DNA of 64,000 nucleotides from JAGWBF01 sp963663025 (GTDB taxonomy: Bacteria; Chloroflexota; Dehalococcoidia; Lucifugimonadales; JAGWBF01), in assembly GCA_963663025.1 (NCBI GenBank), contig OY760073.1, forward strand, positions 558,001 to 622,000, in the 5' to 3' direction. A program made the translations under genes and the position numbers. Positions 6,611-15,528 of the stretch are shown here, piece after piece. Within the stretch, counting starts at the first letter, position 1. Each line of letters begins with the position of its first letter. The notes below the pieces were generated by a model, which ran no database searches, was not told the DNA's origin, and saw only the letters and a program-made list of their open reading frames with translations.

Positions 6611-9061
6611 ATGGTAACAGCGCCAGGTAACATCCAGCCGGTAAGAATCGAAGAGGAGATGCGCAGCTCGTACCTGAGCTACGCGATGAGCGTCATAGTC
6701 GCTCGAGCGCTCCCAGACGTTCGCGACGGGCTTAAGCCGGTACAGCGGCGCATCCTGTACTCGATGCACGAGCTGGGGCTCCGTCCCGGGACCGCCTACA
6801 AGAAGAGCGCCCGCATCGTGGGCGAGGTCCTGGGGAAATACCACCCACACGGTGATTCCCCCGTGTATGAGGCCCTGGTCCGGATGGCCCAGGACTTCTC
6901 CATGCGCTATGTGCTCGTTGATGGGCAGGGCAACTTCGGCAGCATAGATGACGACCCCCCCGCAGCGATGCGCTACACCGAGGCCAGGCTGGGCGCCATC
7001 GCCGACGAGCTCCTGACGGACATAGAGCTGAACACCGTCGACTTCTCCGTAAACTTCGACGGCTCGATGAACGAACCCAGCGTGCTCCCCGGCCTTTTGC
7101 CCAACATGCTGGTCAATGGCGCTTCGGGCATCGCCGTTGGCATGGCCACCAATATTCCTCCACACAACCTGAGCGAGGTCTGCGATGCGGTGGTCCACCT
7201 TATCGACCATCCGGATGCCGTAGTGGAAGAGTTGATGACCCACATACCTGGCCCCGACTTTCCAACCAGCGCAACCATTCATGGAAGGTCCGGGATCCTG
7301 GACGCGTACACCACGGGACAAGGCCGAGTGATCATGCAAGCCAGGGCAGATGTGGAGGAGCTGAGGGGTGGCCGAAAGCAGATCGTGGTCACAGAGCTGC
7401 CCTTCCAGGTGAACAAGGCGGCACTGGTGGAGAAGATCGCCCATCTCGTCCGCGACAAGAGAATCGAAGGCATCTCCGACATTAGGGACGAATCGGACCG
7501 CCACGGTCTTAGAGTCGTCGTGGAGCTCAGGCGGGAAGCCGAGGAAGAGATCGTCCTTAACAACCTCTATAAGCACACCGCCCTCAGGTCTTCCTTCAAC
7601 GTGATAATGTTGGCTCTGGTAGATGGGCAGCCCCAGGTGCTGGACCTGCGGAGGGCACTGCAGCTCTATATTGCCCACCGCCAGGATGTTATCACCCGCC
7701 GCTCCGAGCACCAGCTCAAGGTGGCCAGGGACCGGGCCCACATAGTCGAAGGGCTGCGGATGGCCTTGGGGTCCCTGGAAGAGGTCATCGCCATCATCCG
7801 GGCTTCAGATGATGCGGCTGGGGCCCGCCAGAACCTCATGGAGCGACTGGATCTGTCAGAGCCCCAGTCCCAAGCCATCCTGGATATGCAGTTGCGGCGC
7901 TTGGCCGCCCTGGAGCAGGAGAGGCTGGAAAGGGAGTACCAGGACCTCCTGAAGACCATCCGGGGACTGGAAGCTCTCCTTGCCGACCCGAAGAAGGTGC
8001 TGGCGGTGATCAGGGATGATACCCAGAAGCTCAAGAAGCGGTTCGGAGACCCTCGCCGGACGGAGATATTCGACGAAGAGCCGACGGACAAGCTCCGGGA
8101 GGAGATGATCCAGCACCAGGAGGTGGTCATCACCCTGAGCAAGGGCGGCTACATCAAGCGCATCCCCAGCGCCACCTACAAGCTGCAGAACCGCGGTGGC
8201 AAGGGCGTCAAGGGGATGACCACCAGGGAGGATGATGTTCTTGATGACCTCATCGTAGCCGATACCCATGACAGCCTTCTGTTCTTTACCAACAAGGGGA
8301 GGAGCTACCTGAAGCGGGGGTTTGACATCCAGGGGGACACGTCCAGGACAACCCGGGGAATACACTTGGCCAACCTGATGCCCCTGTCTGATGGCGAGAA
8401 GGTAAGCGCGGTGGTTGCCGTGGGGGATATGTCCGCCGATTCCACCCTGGTATTGGCAACCGTCAAGGGAGAGGTAAAGGCACTGCGCTTGGACCAGTTC
8501 AAGAACATGAGGCAAAACGGCCTCAACGCCATGAACCTGGACGACGGAGATGAGCTGGTTTCCGTCCGGGCGGCCGATGAGTCCTCGGATGTGATGATGG
8601 TGACCATGAAGGGCCAAGCCATCCGCTTCAGTTTGGATGAGCTGCCCCGGCGGTCAAGGGCAGCGGGCGGCATAAGGGGCATTCGATTGGCCAAGGGCGA
8701 CCGGGTGGTTTCCATGGAGGTGGTGCGAGACGACGATAGCCTACTGGTGGTCACCAGTGGAGGCTATGGCAAGCTGGTGCACATCCTGCGGGATGGGAGC
8801 AAGGGCTTCCGCCGTCAACAAAGAGGTGGGATGGGCACGCTGACTTTCCGCACCGGGCCAAAGACCGGGCTTGTGGCAGCGGCCAGGGTCGTCGGCGAAG
8901 GACACGGTGAGGAGGTTATGCTTGTGTCCAAAGAGGGCCAGTTCTTGAGAATTAGCGTCCAAGGTGTATCTGTGCAGGGGAGGATAACTCAAGGTGTCAT
9001 CTTGTGGAGCTCTAAAGAGAGAAATGAGGGCGACGAGGTTGCATCGGTTGCCTGCTTCTAG
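6611..9061 (+). CDS. gyrA: DNA gyrase subunit A
   Basis: The breakage-reunion subunit of gyrase, 816 residues, which with GyrB introduces negative supercoils. The catalytic tyrosine is Y122 in AAMRYTEARL. The quinolone-determining region reads HPHGDSPVYE, with Ser83 and Glu87 in E. coli numbering, as in quinolone-sensitive Gram-positives. The C-terminal pinwheel follows, and the GyrA box is seen as QNRGGKGVKG, supporting gyrase rather than topoisomerase IV. The ATG follows CAGGAGAAATAC, giving an AGGAG ribosome-binding site. gyrB is not in the window. Confidence 0.96.
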   Translation: MVTAPGNIQPVRIEEEMRSSYLSYAMSVIVARALPDVRDGLKPVQRRILYSMHELGLRPGTAYKKSARIVGEVLGKYHPHGDSPVYEALVRMAQDFSMRYVLVDGQGNFGSIDDDPPAAMRYTEARLGAIADELLTDIELNTVDFSVNFDGSMNEPSVLPGLLPNMLVNGASGIAVGMATNIPPHNLSEVCDAVVHLIDHPDAVVEELMTHIPGPDFPTSATIHGRSGILDAYTTGQGRVIMQARADVEELRGGRKQIVVTELPFQVNKAALVEKIAHLVRDKRIEGISDIRDESDRHGLRVVVELRREAEEEIVLNNLYKHTALRSSFNVIMLALVDGQPQVLDLRRALQLYIAHRQDVITRRSEHQLKVARDRAHIVEGLRMALGSLEEVIAIIRASDDAAGARQNLMERLDLSEPQSQAILDMQLRRLAALEQERLEREYQDLLKTIRGLEALLADPKKVLAVIRDDTQKLKKRFGDPRRTEIFDEEPTDKLREEMIQHQEVVITLSKGGYIKRIPSATYKLQNRGGKGVKGMTTREDDVLDDLIVADTHDSLLFFTNKGRSYLKRGFDIQGDTSRTTRGIHLANLMPLSDGEKVSAVVAVGDMSADSTLVLATVKGEVKALRLDQFKNMRQNGLNAMNLDDGDELVSVRAADESSDVMMVTMKGQAIRFSLDELPRRSRAAGGIRGIRLAKGDRVVSMEVVRDDDSLLVVTSGGYGKLVHILRDGSKGFRRQQRGGMGTLTFRTGPKTGLVAAARVVGEGHGEEVMLVSKEGQFLRISVQGVSVQGRITQGVILWSSKERNEGDEVASVACF

Positions 9062-9115
9062 GCATAGCTTGCTTCGAGCTAGGATTGAAGGGCAGCCATT
9101 GAGGAATGGGCCGTC

Positions 9116-9805
9116 ATGACACTAGTTTTCGTGCATGGCGCTGGCGAGTCCAGTATGTCCTACCACTATCAGCTTGAGTACTTCAGCGACGCCCTAGGCA
9201 TCGATCTTCCCGGCCATCCTGTTGGGAAGCCATGCACCAGCGTGGAAGGATATGCGGAGTGGGTGCGGGGGTTCATATCAGGTCGCCGGTGCACCGATGT
9301 GGTGCTGTGCGGCCACTCCATGGGCGGGGCCATAACCCAGACCTATGCCCTCAAGTACCCTGATGAGCTGAAGGGGATCGTCCTGGTGGGCACCGGGGCC
9401 CGGCTAAGGGTAGCCCCGGAGTACCTGAAGGCCAGTGAAGACGGGATAGCAGACCCGGCAACCTGGTTGGAGGCTCGCAGGGAGAGCTACAGGAACATTG
9501 CTCCGGCAGTACGGGAGAAGCTCCTGGAGAGGTCGGCCCAGAACGGGGCAGCCGTGCAGCTAAACGACTACCAGTGTTGCGACAAATTCGACCTTATGCA
9601 CGAGGTGGGGAACATATCGCTGCCCACCCTCGCTATTTGCGGTGGGGCGGACGTCATGACGCCTCCAAGGTACACATCTTACTTGACCGAAAAGATCCCG
9701 GGGGCGAGGAGCGTGATGGTGGAAGGTGCTAGTCACTGGGTGCAACTGGAAGGGCACCTGGAGGTCAACAGAGCCATCGAGGCTTTCGTCGCCTCCCTGG
9801 CTTAG
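9116..9805 (+). CDS. Alpha/beta hydrolase
   Basis: A short (229-residue) alpha/beta-hydrolase. It begins at the oxyanion strand (VFVHGAGESSMSY), has the nucleophile elbow GHSMGG with Ser68, an acid in CGGADVMTP and the catalytic His in GASHWVQLEG. The triad is complete, so it is probably an active esterase, lactonase or similar; the substrate cannot be told. It lies 55 bases after gyrA on the same strand and converges closely on the flavin reductase gene. Confidence 0.82.
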   Translation: MTLVFVHGAGESSMSYHYQLEYFSDALGIDLPGHPVGKPCTSVEGYAEWVRGFISGRRCTDVVLCGHSMGGAITQTYALKYPDELKGIVLVGTGARLRVAPEYLKASEDGIADPATWLEARRESYRNIAPAVREKLLERSAQNGAAVQLNDYQCCDKFDLMHEVGNISLPTLAICGGADVMTPPRYTSYLTEKIPGARSVMVEGASHWVQLEGHLEVNRAIEAFVASLA

Positions 9806-9812
9806 CGTGACT

Positions 9813-10307
9813 CTAGGTGTCGGGTCCGATGCTGGTGTACCACTTACGCTGGAAGAACAACAGGGGATCGTCCTCGTCACCCCTGTACACCTCCCTGACC
9901 GATGCAACGTAAATGGTGTGGTCGCCATGGGTGTGGGCGCTCTCAACCTGGCAGCCGAAGAACGCCATCGCCCCAGATATGGCCGGGAGCTGGCACTCCC
10001 CTGATGGTGCCCACTGGTAGCTCACATCTCCCTTTCGGTCCTCGGGTGGCCTGGCAAAGTACTTGCCCACATCCTCTTGTCCTGCACTCAGGATGTTTAC
10101 GCCAAAGCAGCCCTGCTCCTCCACGTAGCGATATGTCCTGGTGCTGTGGCCAACACATATCAGCACCAGGGGCGGATCGAGGCATACGGAGGTGAATGAG
10201 TTGGCGCTCATGCCATGTAGCTCGCCGGACTCATCGAAGGTGGTGATGACGGTTACGCCCGAAGCGAACAGGGACATGCATTCTCGGAGTTCTTCCTTGG
10301 TTACCAA
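9813..10307 (-). CDS. Flavin reductase-like domain protein
   Basis: A 164-residue split-barrel FMN-binding protein of the HpaC type, usually an NAD(P)H:flavin oxidoreductase supplying reduced flavin to a monooxygenase. Family features are FASGVTVITTFDESG at the N-terminus, GMSANSFTSVCLDPPLVLIC for flavin binding, and G-x-H-x-x-x-x-A-x-V-x-E near the end (HTHGDHTIYVASVREV). No partner oxygenase is adjacent. It is a single gene between a convergent hydrolase and a divergent MFS transporter. Confidence 0.85.
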   Translation of the reverse strand: MVTKEELRECMSLFASGVTVITTFDESGELHGMSANSFTSVCLDPPLVLICVGHSTRTYRYVEEQGCFGVNILSAGQEDVGKYFARPPEDRKGDVSYQWAPSGECQLPAISGAMAFFGCQVESAHTHGDHTIYVASVREVYRGDEDDPLLFFQRKWYTSIGPDT

Positions 10308-10573
10308 GGTGCTAGCCTCTGCATCAAAAATGGGCCACTATAGCCGAAGCTGGTCCACAACGCCCCAATGGTATCACATGACTGATGACAATGGCTTTGG
10401 AGCATCCGAATATCCAGTGTTCCTTTATTGCTCCCTTAGCTGATGTGTGCTAGTGTTTACCACCACATTCCACCTACGGTCAAGGCAGAATCACCAAGGA
10501 TTCTCTGCCTCAAACCGGGGTCGCTTCTCTGCATAGAGGGTGCCGTGTGCAAGGCTGCTAGAGCTATGCGATC

Positions 10574-12037
10574 ATGTTGAGCTTGCTTTCCAGTTACCGG
10601 GAGCTATTCGACTCGCCCGCTCACAAGCGTGTGATCTTGGCCCTGGTGTCCACCTACATGCTGGTCCAGGTTGCCAGCTTCCCCGTAGCCCTCTCCATTC
10701 CGACCATCGCAGAGTACTTCGACATCAGCGTCGCCACCGCATCCTGGATTGTTGTGGCGGAGCTGCTGGCCCTGGGCAGCACGGTGTTCCTGGCCGCGAG
10801 GCTGGGGGACAAATATGGACACAACCGCATCTTCTTCCTGGGTGTCCTGGTCACCACCTTGGGCGCCGGGCTGGCGGGGTTCTCTCAGTCATTTACTGAG
10901 CTGGTGATATTCAGGGCCGTGCAAGGCTTGGGCGCGGCCATGATCACCGGGAACTTCAACGCTATCCTCGCAGGCAGCTTTCCACCGGAGAAGCGGGCCA
11001 AGGCCTTTGCCCTCCCGATAACTGGAGCCCGCTTCGGCACCTTCATGGGCCTCATCGTGTTTGCAATATTCCTGCAGTTCGTCAGCTGGCGCCTCATCTT
11101 CTACTCTTTCATCCCGTTAGGAGCCGTCGCTTTGTTGGCCTCGTGGCCCATGCTCAAAAGCGGCCTGCGGGAAAGGGCGCCGGCCAAGGTGTCCCTGGAC
11201 CTGCTCGGGGCACTGGTGTTCGTCAGCACCATAGGGGTGCTTATTGCGTCGGGGATGCACCTGCATGAAGGAGAAGAGTCCTTCACCAGCTCCGACGCCC
11301 TGGGTTATCACCTGCCAATGCACCTGCTTTTCATTGCCCTTGCGGGCCTGTTCGTGGTGCTCCAGACCCGGTCCAGCAACCCCTTCATGGACTTCAACCT
11401 CTTCAAGTACAAGTACTTCACGATGGCCATCTTCTCCAACACCACTTTTCACTTTTCGATGCTGGCCATCACCACCCTGGTGCCAATCATGGTGGAGAAG
11501 GGTTTCGGTCGGGAGCCATTGTTCGTGTTGTACGTGCTGCTTCCCCACCAGTCGGTGGGGCTGGTCGTGCCCATCCTGGCCGGTTGGTACTATGACCGGT
11601 TCCAACCCCGGCTGATGCGTCCTATTTCCATGTCCTTGATCGCCTTGGGCATCTTTCTCATGGGCACATTTTCATCTATGGTCCCCTTCTGGCTGATTCC
11701 CCTTTTGCTTGCGCCCACATCCATTGGAAGCTCCATCTTCAACACCATCAACAATGCCCTGATCATGAACTCTCTGCCCAACGAGCACCGGGGCTTTGCC
11801 TCGGGAATGATCGAGACCACGAGGCAGGTTGGCCATACCTTGGGGGCGACCGTTGCGGCCTCGGCGTTGGGTCTCACTTTGCCCGCCACGATAGCCTTCC
11901 TATCCCCAGGTGAGTCCCAGGACCTATATATCAGGGGTCTCCAGTTCGCGGCCTTCACCGTCGTCTCCTTCATAATGATCGGGGCCTTCGTGTCCTTCTA
12001 CCACAGGCCGATCATGTATCCCCAAGCAGCCCGGTAA
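10574..12037 (+). CDS. MFS transporter, DHA2-like
   Basis: A 487-residue major-facilitator permease with about 14 hydrophobic helices, the count typical of the EmrB/QacA drug:H+ antiporter group. The loop after helix 2 carries RLGDKYGHNRIF, matching the conserved G-x-x-x-D-x-x-G-R-R motif A in degenerate form. Helix 5 has PITGARFGTFMG in place of the usual antiporter motif C. The substrate is unknown; export of an organic compound is the default guess. It lies 129 bases before the CitE-like gene on the same strand. Confidence 0.82.
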   Translation: MLSLLSSYRELFDSPAHKRVILALVSTYMLVQVASFPVALSIPTIAEYFDISVATASWIVVAELLALGSTVFLAARLGDKYGHNRIFFLGVLVTTLGAGLAGFSQSFTELVIFRAVQGLGAAMITGNFNAILAGSFPPEKRAKAFALPITGARFGTFMGLIVFAIFLQFVSWRLIFYSFIPLGAVALLASWPMLKSGLRERAPAKVSLDLLGALVFVSTIGVLIASGMHLHEGEESFTSSDALGYHLPMHLLFIALAGLFVVLQTRSSNPFMDFNLFKYKYFTMAIFSNTTFHFSMLAITTLVPIMVEKGFGREPLFVLYVLLPHQSVGLVVPILAGWYYDRFQPRLMRPISMSLIALGIFLMGTFSSMVPFWLIPLLLAPTSIGSSIFNTINNALIMNSLPNEHRGFASGMIETTRQVGHTLGATVAASALGLTLPATIAFLSPGESQDLYIRGLQFAAFTVVSFIMIGAFVSFYHRPIMYPQAAR

Positions 12038-12166
12038 CACTCGGCATTCGGTTGAGGCGCCGAATCCGGGGCACGATAAGCTGCTGCAACCTTTCCAGAG
12101 GCATAGTCCAATGCTAAACTTTATCGGCTTTCCCGGCGTTCCAAGTCCGGGCAGCGGGGGACGACC

Positions 12167-13039
12167 TTGGACATCCTGAGAAGCCTGATTTTTGTTCCTG
12201 GGAACCGGGCCGATATGCTGGAAAAGGCGCGCCAGTTCGATGCCGATGTCATCGTGGCCGACCTGGAAGATTCGGTACCCGACCATGAAAAGGACAACGC
12301 CACGCGGCTGGTCACCGACTTGGGCCCGACCCTGTGCCAGCGGGGCCAGAAGCTGGTCGTGCGGGTGAACTCCCTGGATACGGGTCTTACCCGGCAGGAG
12401 ATTGAGGCGGTAGCCGGAGATCACCTGTACGGGGTCAGCATCGGCAAAGCGGAATCGTCGATTGACATAAGGGAGTGCCACAAGCTGGCGTCGGCTGCAG
12501 AAAACCGCCTGGGGCTGCCTTCGGGGCACATCAAGTTCATCCCCTGGATCGAGAACGCCCGGGCAATCATGGGCGCCTTGGACATCGCTACCGCCTCTCC
12601 TCGCATAACAGCCGTCGCCTTCGGCGCGGAGGACTACACCGACGATATGGGTGTGGAGCGCACCGAGGCGGGAGGAGAGGTGTACTTCGCCCGGAGCACG
12701 ATGGCAGTGGCTGCGAGGGCGGCCCGGATCGCGGCCCTCGATGGGCCCTTCGTAGCCTTCCGGGACCCGGAGGGCCTGAGAGCTGACTGCCAGGCCGCGC
12801 TGAAGCTGGGGTTCAAAGGGAAGTTCGCAATTCACCCTGCTCAGCTTGACATAATCAACGAGACTTTCACTCCCGGCGCCGAGGAGATAGCGTATGCACG
12901 CCGGGTATTGGAAGCATGGGAAGAGGCTGAGGCGGCGGGCCGGGGAAGCACTTCCCTGGATGGGAAAATGATCGATGTGCCCGTTGTGAAGCGGGCGCGG
13001 AACCTGCTAGCCCTGGCGGAAAAGCTCTCGGAGGACTAG
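12167..13039 (+). CDS. HpcH/HpaI aldolase (CitE-like) family acyl-CoA lyase
   Basis: A 290-residue TIM-barrel enzyme of the CitE/malyl-CoA lyase family, which cleaves or forms C-C bonds of CoA esters such as malyl-CoA or citramalyl-CoA. RSLIFVPGNRADML opens the protein (the PGNR CoA-loop signature). DVIVADLEDSV supplies an active-site acid, RVN the conserved arginine and IPWIENARAI the metal-binding glutamate, with GAEDYTDDMG next. KFAIHPAQLDIIN is the CoA-end motif. The start is TTG at 12167 with GGGGG seven bases upstream. It is probably in one operon with the YbjQ-like gene and folB. Substrate is not determined; malyl-CoA thioesterases are in the same family. Confidence 0.85.
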   Translation: MDILRSLIFVPGNRADMLEKARQFDADVIVADLEDSVPDHEKDNATRLVTDLGPTLCQRGQKLVVRVNSLDTGLTRQEIEAVAGDHLYGVSIGKAESSIDIRECHKLASAAENRLGLPSGHIKFIPWIENARAIMGALDIATASPRITAVAFGAEDYTDDMGVERTEAGGEVYFARSTMAVAARAARIAALDGPFVAFRDPEGLRADCQAALKLGFKGKFAIHPAQLDIINETFTPGAEEIAYARRVLEAWEEAEAAGRGSTSLDGKMIDVPVVKRARNLLALAEKLSED

Positions 13040-13054
13040 GAATTGGGAGGAGAT

Positions 13055-13372
13055 ATGCTTTTAGCGACGACCAATGACATCCCGGGAAGGCCGATAGTGA
13101 GCACCCTTGGAACAGCTCAGGGGAGCGTGGTGCGGGTGCGCCACGTCGGGAGCGACATAGTCGGCGCCCTCAAGAGCCTGGTTGGCGGAGAGGTCAAGGG
13201 ATACTCCCGGTTGATGGAAGGCGCCAGGGCGGAAGCTATACAGCGGATGCGGGATGAGGCGACGGAGATGGGGGCCAACGCCATCGTCGGCCTAAGGTTC
13301 ACCACCTCTATGATAGCAAGCGGTGCCGCCGAGATCCTGGCCTACGGCACGGCGGTGGTGGTCGAGGAGTAG
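13055..13372 (+). CDS. YbjQ/UPF0145 family protein
   Basis: A 105-residue member of the YbjQ (heavy-metal-binding domain) family, which forms pentameric rings and has no settled function. It opens MLLATTNDIPGRPIV, has the conserved GGEVKGYSRLMEGARAEAI helix and ends with GANAIVGLRF and AYGTAVVV. A TTG at 13043 is in frame, but the ATG at 13055 follows GGGAGGAG and aligns with the family start. It sits 15 bases after the CitE-like gene and its stop directly abuts the folB start codon. Confidence 0.82.
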   Translation: MLLATTNDIPGRPIVSTLGTAQGSVVRVRHVGSDIVGALKSLVGGEVKGYSRLMEGARAEAIQRMRDEATEMGANAIVGLRFTTSMIASGAAEILAYGTAVVVEE

Positions 13373-13747
13373 ATGGACCGCATACTGATCCAGGGAATGC
13401 AGTTCTACAGCTATCACGGTGGAAGCCGGGAAGAGCGGACGCTTGGCCAGCCCTTCCAGGTGGACCTGGAGGTCGAGAAGGACCTGGCCCCTGCCGGGAA
13501 GTCCGACCGCCTGGAGGACACCGTCAGCTATGCCCACATCTACCGGGTGGTGCGGGATGTGATGGCCGGAGAGACCATGGAGCTGTTGGAAGCCCTGGCT
13601 CAAGCGATAGCTATTCGGTCCCTTGAGGCCTTCCCCATAGACAGCATCCGCGTGCGGATAACCAAGACCAGGCCTCCCATCAAGGGAGCGGTGCTGTCAG
13701 GGGCTGCTGTGGAGATCTACCGTACCAAGGCCGGAGCTTCAGGCTAG
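13373..13747 (+). CDS. folB: Dihydroneopterin aldolase
   Basis: Converts 7,8-dihydroneopterin to 6-hydroxymethyl-7,8-dihydropterin and glycolaldehyde, the step before FolK. The 124-residue protein has the family pattern: MDRILIQGMQFYSYHG with the H-G turn, Q-x-F-x-V-D-L-E-V, DTVSYAHIYRVV, ELLEALAQAIA and RVRITKTRPPI with the conserved Lys. The ATG begins immediately after the TAG of the preceding gene and the GAGGAG at the end of that gene serves as ribosome-binding site, so translation is coupled. Confidence 0.9.
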   Translation: MDRILIQGMQFYSYHGGSREERTLGQPFQVDLEVEKDLAPAGKSDRLEDTVSYAHIYRVVRDVMAGETMELLEALAQAIAIRSLEAFPIDSIRVRITKTRPPIKGAVLSGAAVEIYRTKAGASG

Positions 13748-13824
13748 GGACGCCATTCGCTCGGGGTAGACTTTCGCGCAACTTCGTCGTTCTTTCATTA
13801 GGAGACCATTTCCTAACCCCGTCG

Positions 13825-14147
13825 TGGACTGCCCATTCCCCTTCGATTTCCCTCAGGGCGAACGGACAGCCGCAGTTGAGGTCTCGAATATCTCTCTCCC
13901 CTGCAATAGAGCCATCCTGCTCGCCGGCTATGCTCCGTCCTGGATTGCGGCCTCCGCCGCAATGACTGCATGGGGTTTCTACATAGCCAGCCTTCTAAAG
14001 GCCCGCTCCGGTCGGCCACACTTCTCGTCATTGCGGCGAAGGCCGCAATCCAGGAGGCTACGGGACTGGGACAGGTTGGGTGCGACTAGAGGCTGGCCCG
14101 GGCAATCCGTTCGCCTGAGGGAAATCGAAGGGGAACGGATTGCCCAT
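13825..14147. repeat. Palindromic REPIN-like repeat cluster A1
   Basis: This gap has no gene. Two outer arms with the core TTCGATTTCCCTCAGGGCGA face each other (from about 13841 and, inverted, from about 14107). Inside them are two inverted copies of a 29-base hairpin unit (13938-13966 and 14027-14055) whose core is close to ATTGCGGCGTAGGCCGCAAT. The same unit recurs at 38851-39527 and 47226-48001. The region is a nested inverted repeat typical of REP/REPIN or MITE-like elements. Open frames across it are by-products of the repeat. Confidence 0.75.
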
Positions 14148-14189
14148 GCCCAAGCTATAGAAGGTCTGCGAAAGCGGGAAGCTGGAGAT

Positions 14190-15437
14190 CTACGTTGGGA
14201 TCTGGGAAGGCAGACGGTTTACGTAAACCGTTCCTTCCTTCATCACCAGCTTGATGCGCTCCTCGTCTTGAAGCTGAGAGATGTTCTTCAGAGGGTCGCC
14301 GTCGAATAGAAGCAGGTCGGCTGCCATGCCCTCCTGGACCGAACCTGTTTCGTCCTCCAGCCCCAGGCACTCGGCGGCCAAGCCTGTTGCTGCGACCAGA
14401 GCCTGCATGGGGTTCATGCCTGCCTCCACCAGGCAGTCCAGTTCCATGGCGTTGTTGGGATGACCCCAGCCGCCGGCATCGGTTCCCGCAACGACCTTCA
14501 CCCCGGCGTCTATGGCTTTCTGGAGGCTCATGATGTGGTGGTGCTTCAGCGTCTTGGCCCGTTCCTGGCCGTGGGGTGTGCCTCGCTCACCGTGGAACAT
14601 ATAGACGGAGAAGGTGGGCACGAAGAAGATACCCTTGTCCGCCATCATCTTCAGGAGCTCCGGGTCGGTATCCAAGTAGCAGCCGTGCTCGATGGAGTTG
14701 GCGCCGGCTTCGACAGCCATGCGCAGGCCGGGGCCTCCGAGGGCGTGGCACATGGTGCGCCTTCCCAGGGCGTTGGCTTCTTCCACTAGGGTGCGCACCT
14801 CATCGGGGCCGAACTCTATGTCCTTAGGGCCGTGTCCGGGCCGGGATGCGGCGCCTCCCGTGGTGGCAAACTTGATCACGTCCGCCCCAACCCGCACCAC
14901 CTCCCGCACCATCGAGCGCACCTCCTCCACCCCGTTGGCGACACCAATTGGGAGTAGGGGGTCCGACGTATGGGGCTGGTGGTGTCCCGAGGGGCTGCAC
15001 CGGTCAGCCAGGCCTCCGGTGGGGGAGATGGGGCTGGTAGCCACCACCAGGCGTGGGCCCTTGGTCAGACCTTGGTCGATGGCCATCTTGTGCCCGGCAT
15101 CCATCCAGCCGGCATCCCGTACGGTTGTGTAGCCCGACCGAAGCACCTGCTCCAGGATGGCAGCGGTCTGGATGTGCCGCAGGCTTTGGGGTTCGCCGAA
15201 CTCCCACCTGCCCATCAGGTTGTACCCATGGGAAGACAAGTGGTCATGGCAATCGATGAGGCCGGGCATCAGTGTCAAACCGTCGGCCCGTATGACCTCG
15301 GTGTCCGGGGGAATGGCTGCCGCCGGTGCGGGGCCTACGGACTCTATGCGCCCCGAATCGCCGATCAGAACGGCGGCGTTTTCCAGCGGGGGTCGACCTG
15401 TGCCATCAATGAGGGTGGCGCCTATAATCGCTTTCAT
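14190..15437 (-). CDS. Metal-dependent amidohydrolase (imidazolonepropionase/prolidase-like)
   Basis: A 415-residue amidohydrolase-superfamily hydrolase with a full binuclear metal site: H-x-H in LIDCHDHLSS, the bridging Lys in DVIKFATTGG, His in TMCHALGGPG, His in NSIEHGCYLD and Asp in VVAGTDAGGWG. It belongs to the Sgx-type or Xaa-Pro dipeptidase-like group common in free-living bacteria, and probably hydrolyses an amide or lactam. No signal peptide is seen, so it is cytoplasmic. It is the last gene of a three-gene minus-strand set with another amidohydrolase and a ring-cleavage dioxygenase. Confidence 0.85.
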   Translation of the reverse strand: MKAIIGATLIDGTGRPPLENAAVLIGDSGRIESVGPAPAAAIPPDTEVIRADGLTLMPGLIDCHDHLSSHGYNLMGRWEFGEPQSLRHIQTAAILEQVLRSGYTTVRDAGWMDAGHKMAIDQGLTKGPRLVVATSPISPTGGLADRCSPSGHHQPHTSDPLLPIGVANGVEEVRSMVREVVRVGADVIKFATTGGAASRPGHGPKDIEFGPDEVRTLVEEANALGRRTMCHALGGPGLRMAVEAGANSIEHGCYLDTDPELLKMMADKGIFFVPTFSVYMFHGERGTPHGQERAKTLKHHHIMSLQKAIDAGVKVVAGTDAGGWGHPNNAMELDCLVEAGMNPMQALVAATGLAAECLGLEDETGSVQEGMAADLLLFDGDPLKNISQLQDEERIKLVMKEGTVYVNRLPSQIPT

Positions 15438-15528
15438 CCTCTGCCTCGCCGGTCAGGATTGGGACGGCCCGCGTCTCCGGGGTGTGCGAAAAGACCGGCT
15501 GCTGTGCTCCAGGGTGTGAGAGCCAGTC

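Noticed and set aside
6521..7741. 406-codon open frame on the minus strand inside gyrA
   Set aside because: It is antisense to a clear gyrA, has low-complexity composition and no recognisable domain; long antisense frames are common in GC-rich genes.
13824..14309. 161-codon frame in the gap after folB
   Set aside because: It runs through the nested inverted repeat and into the antisense of the amidohydrolase gene.
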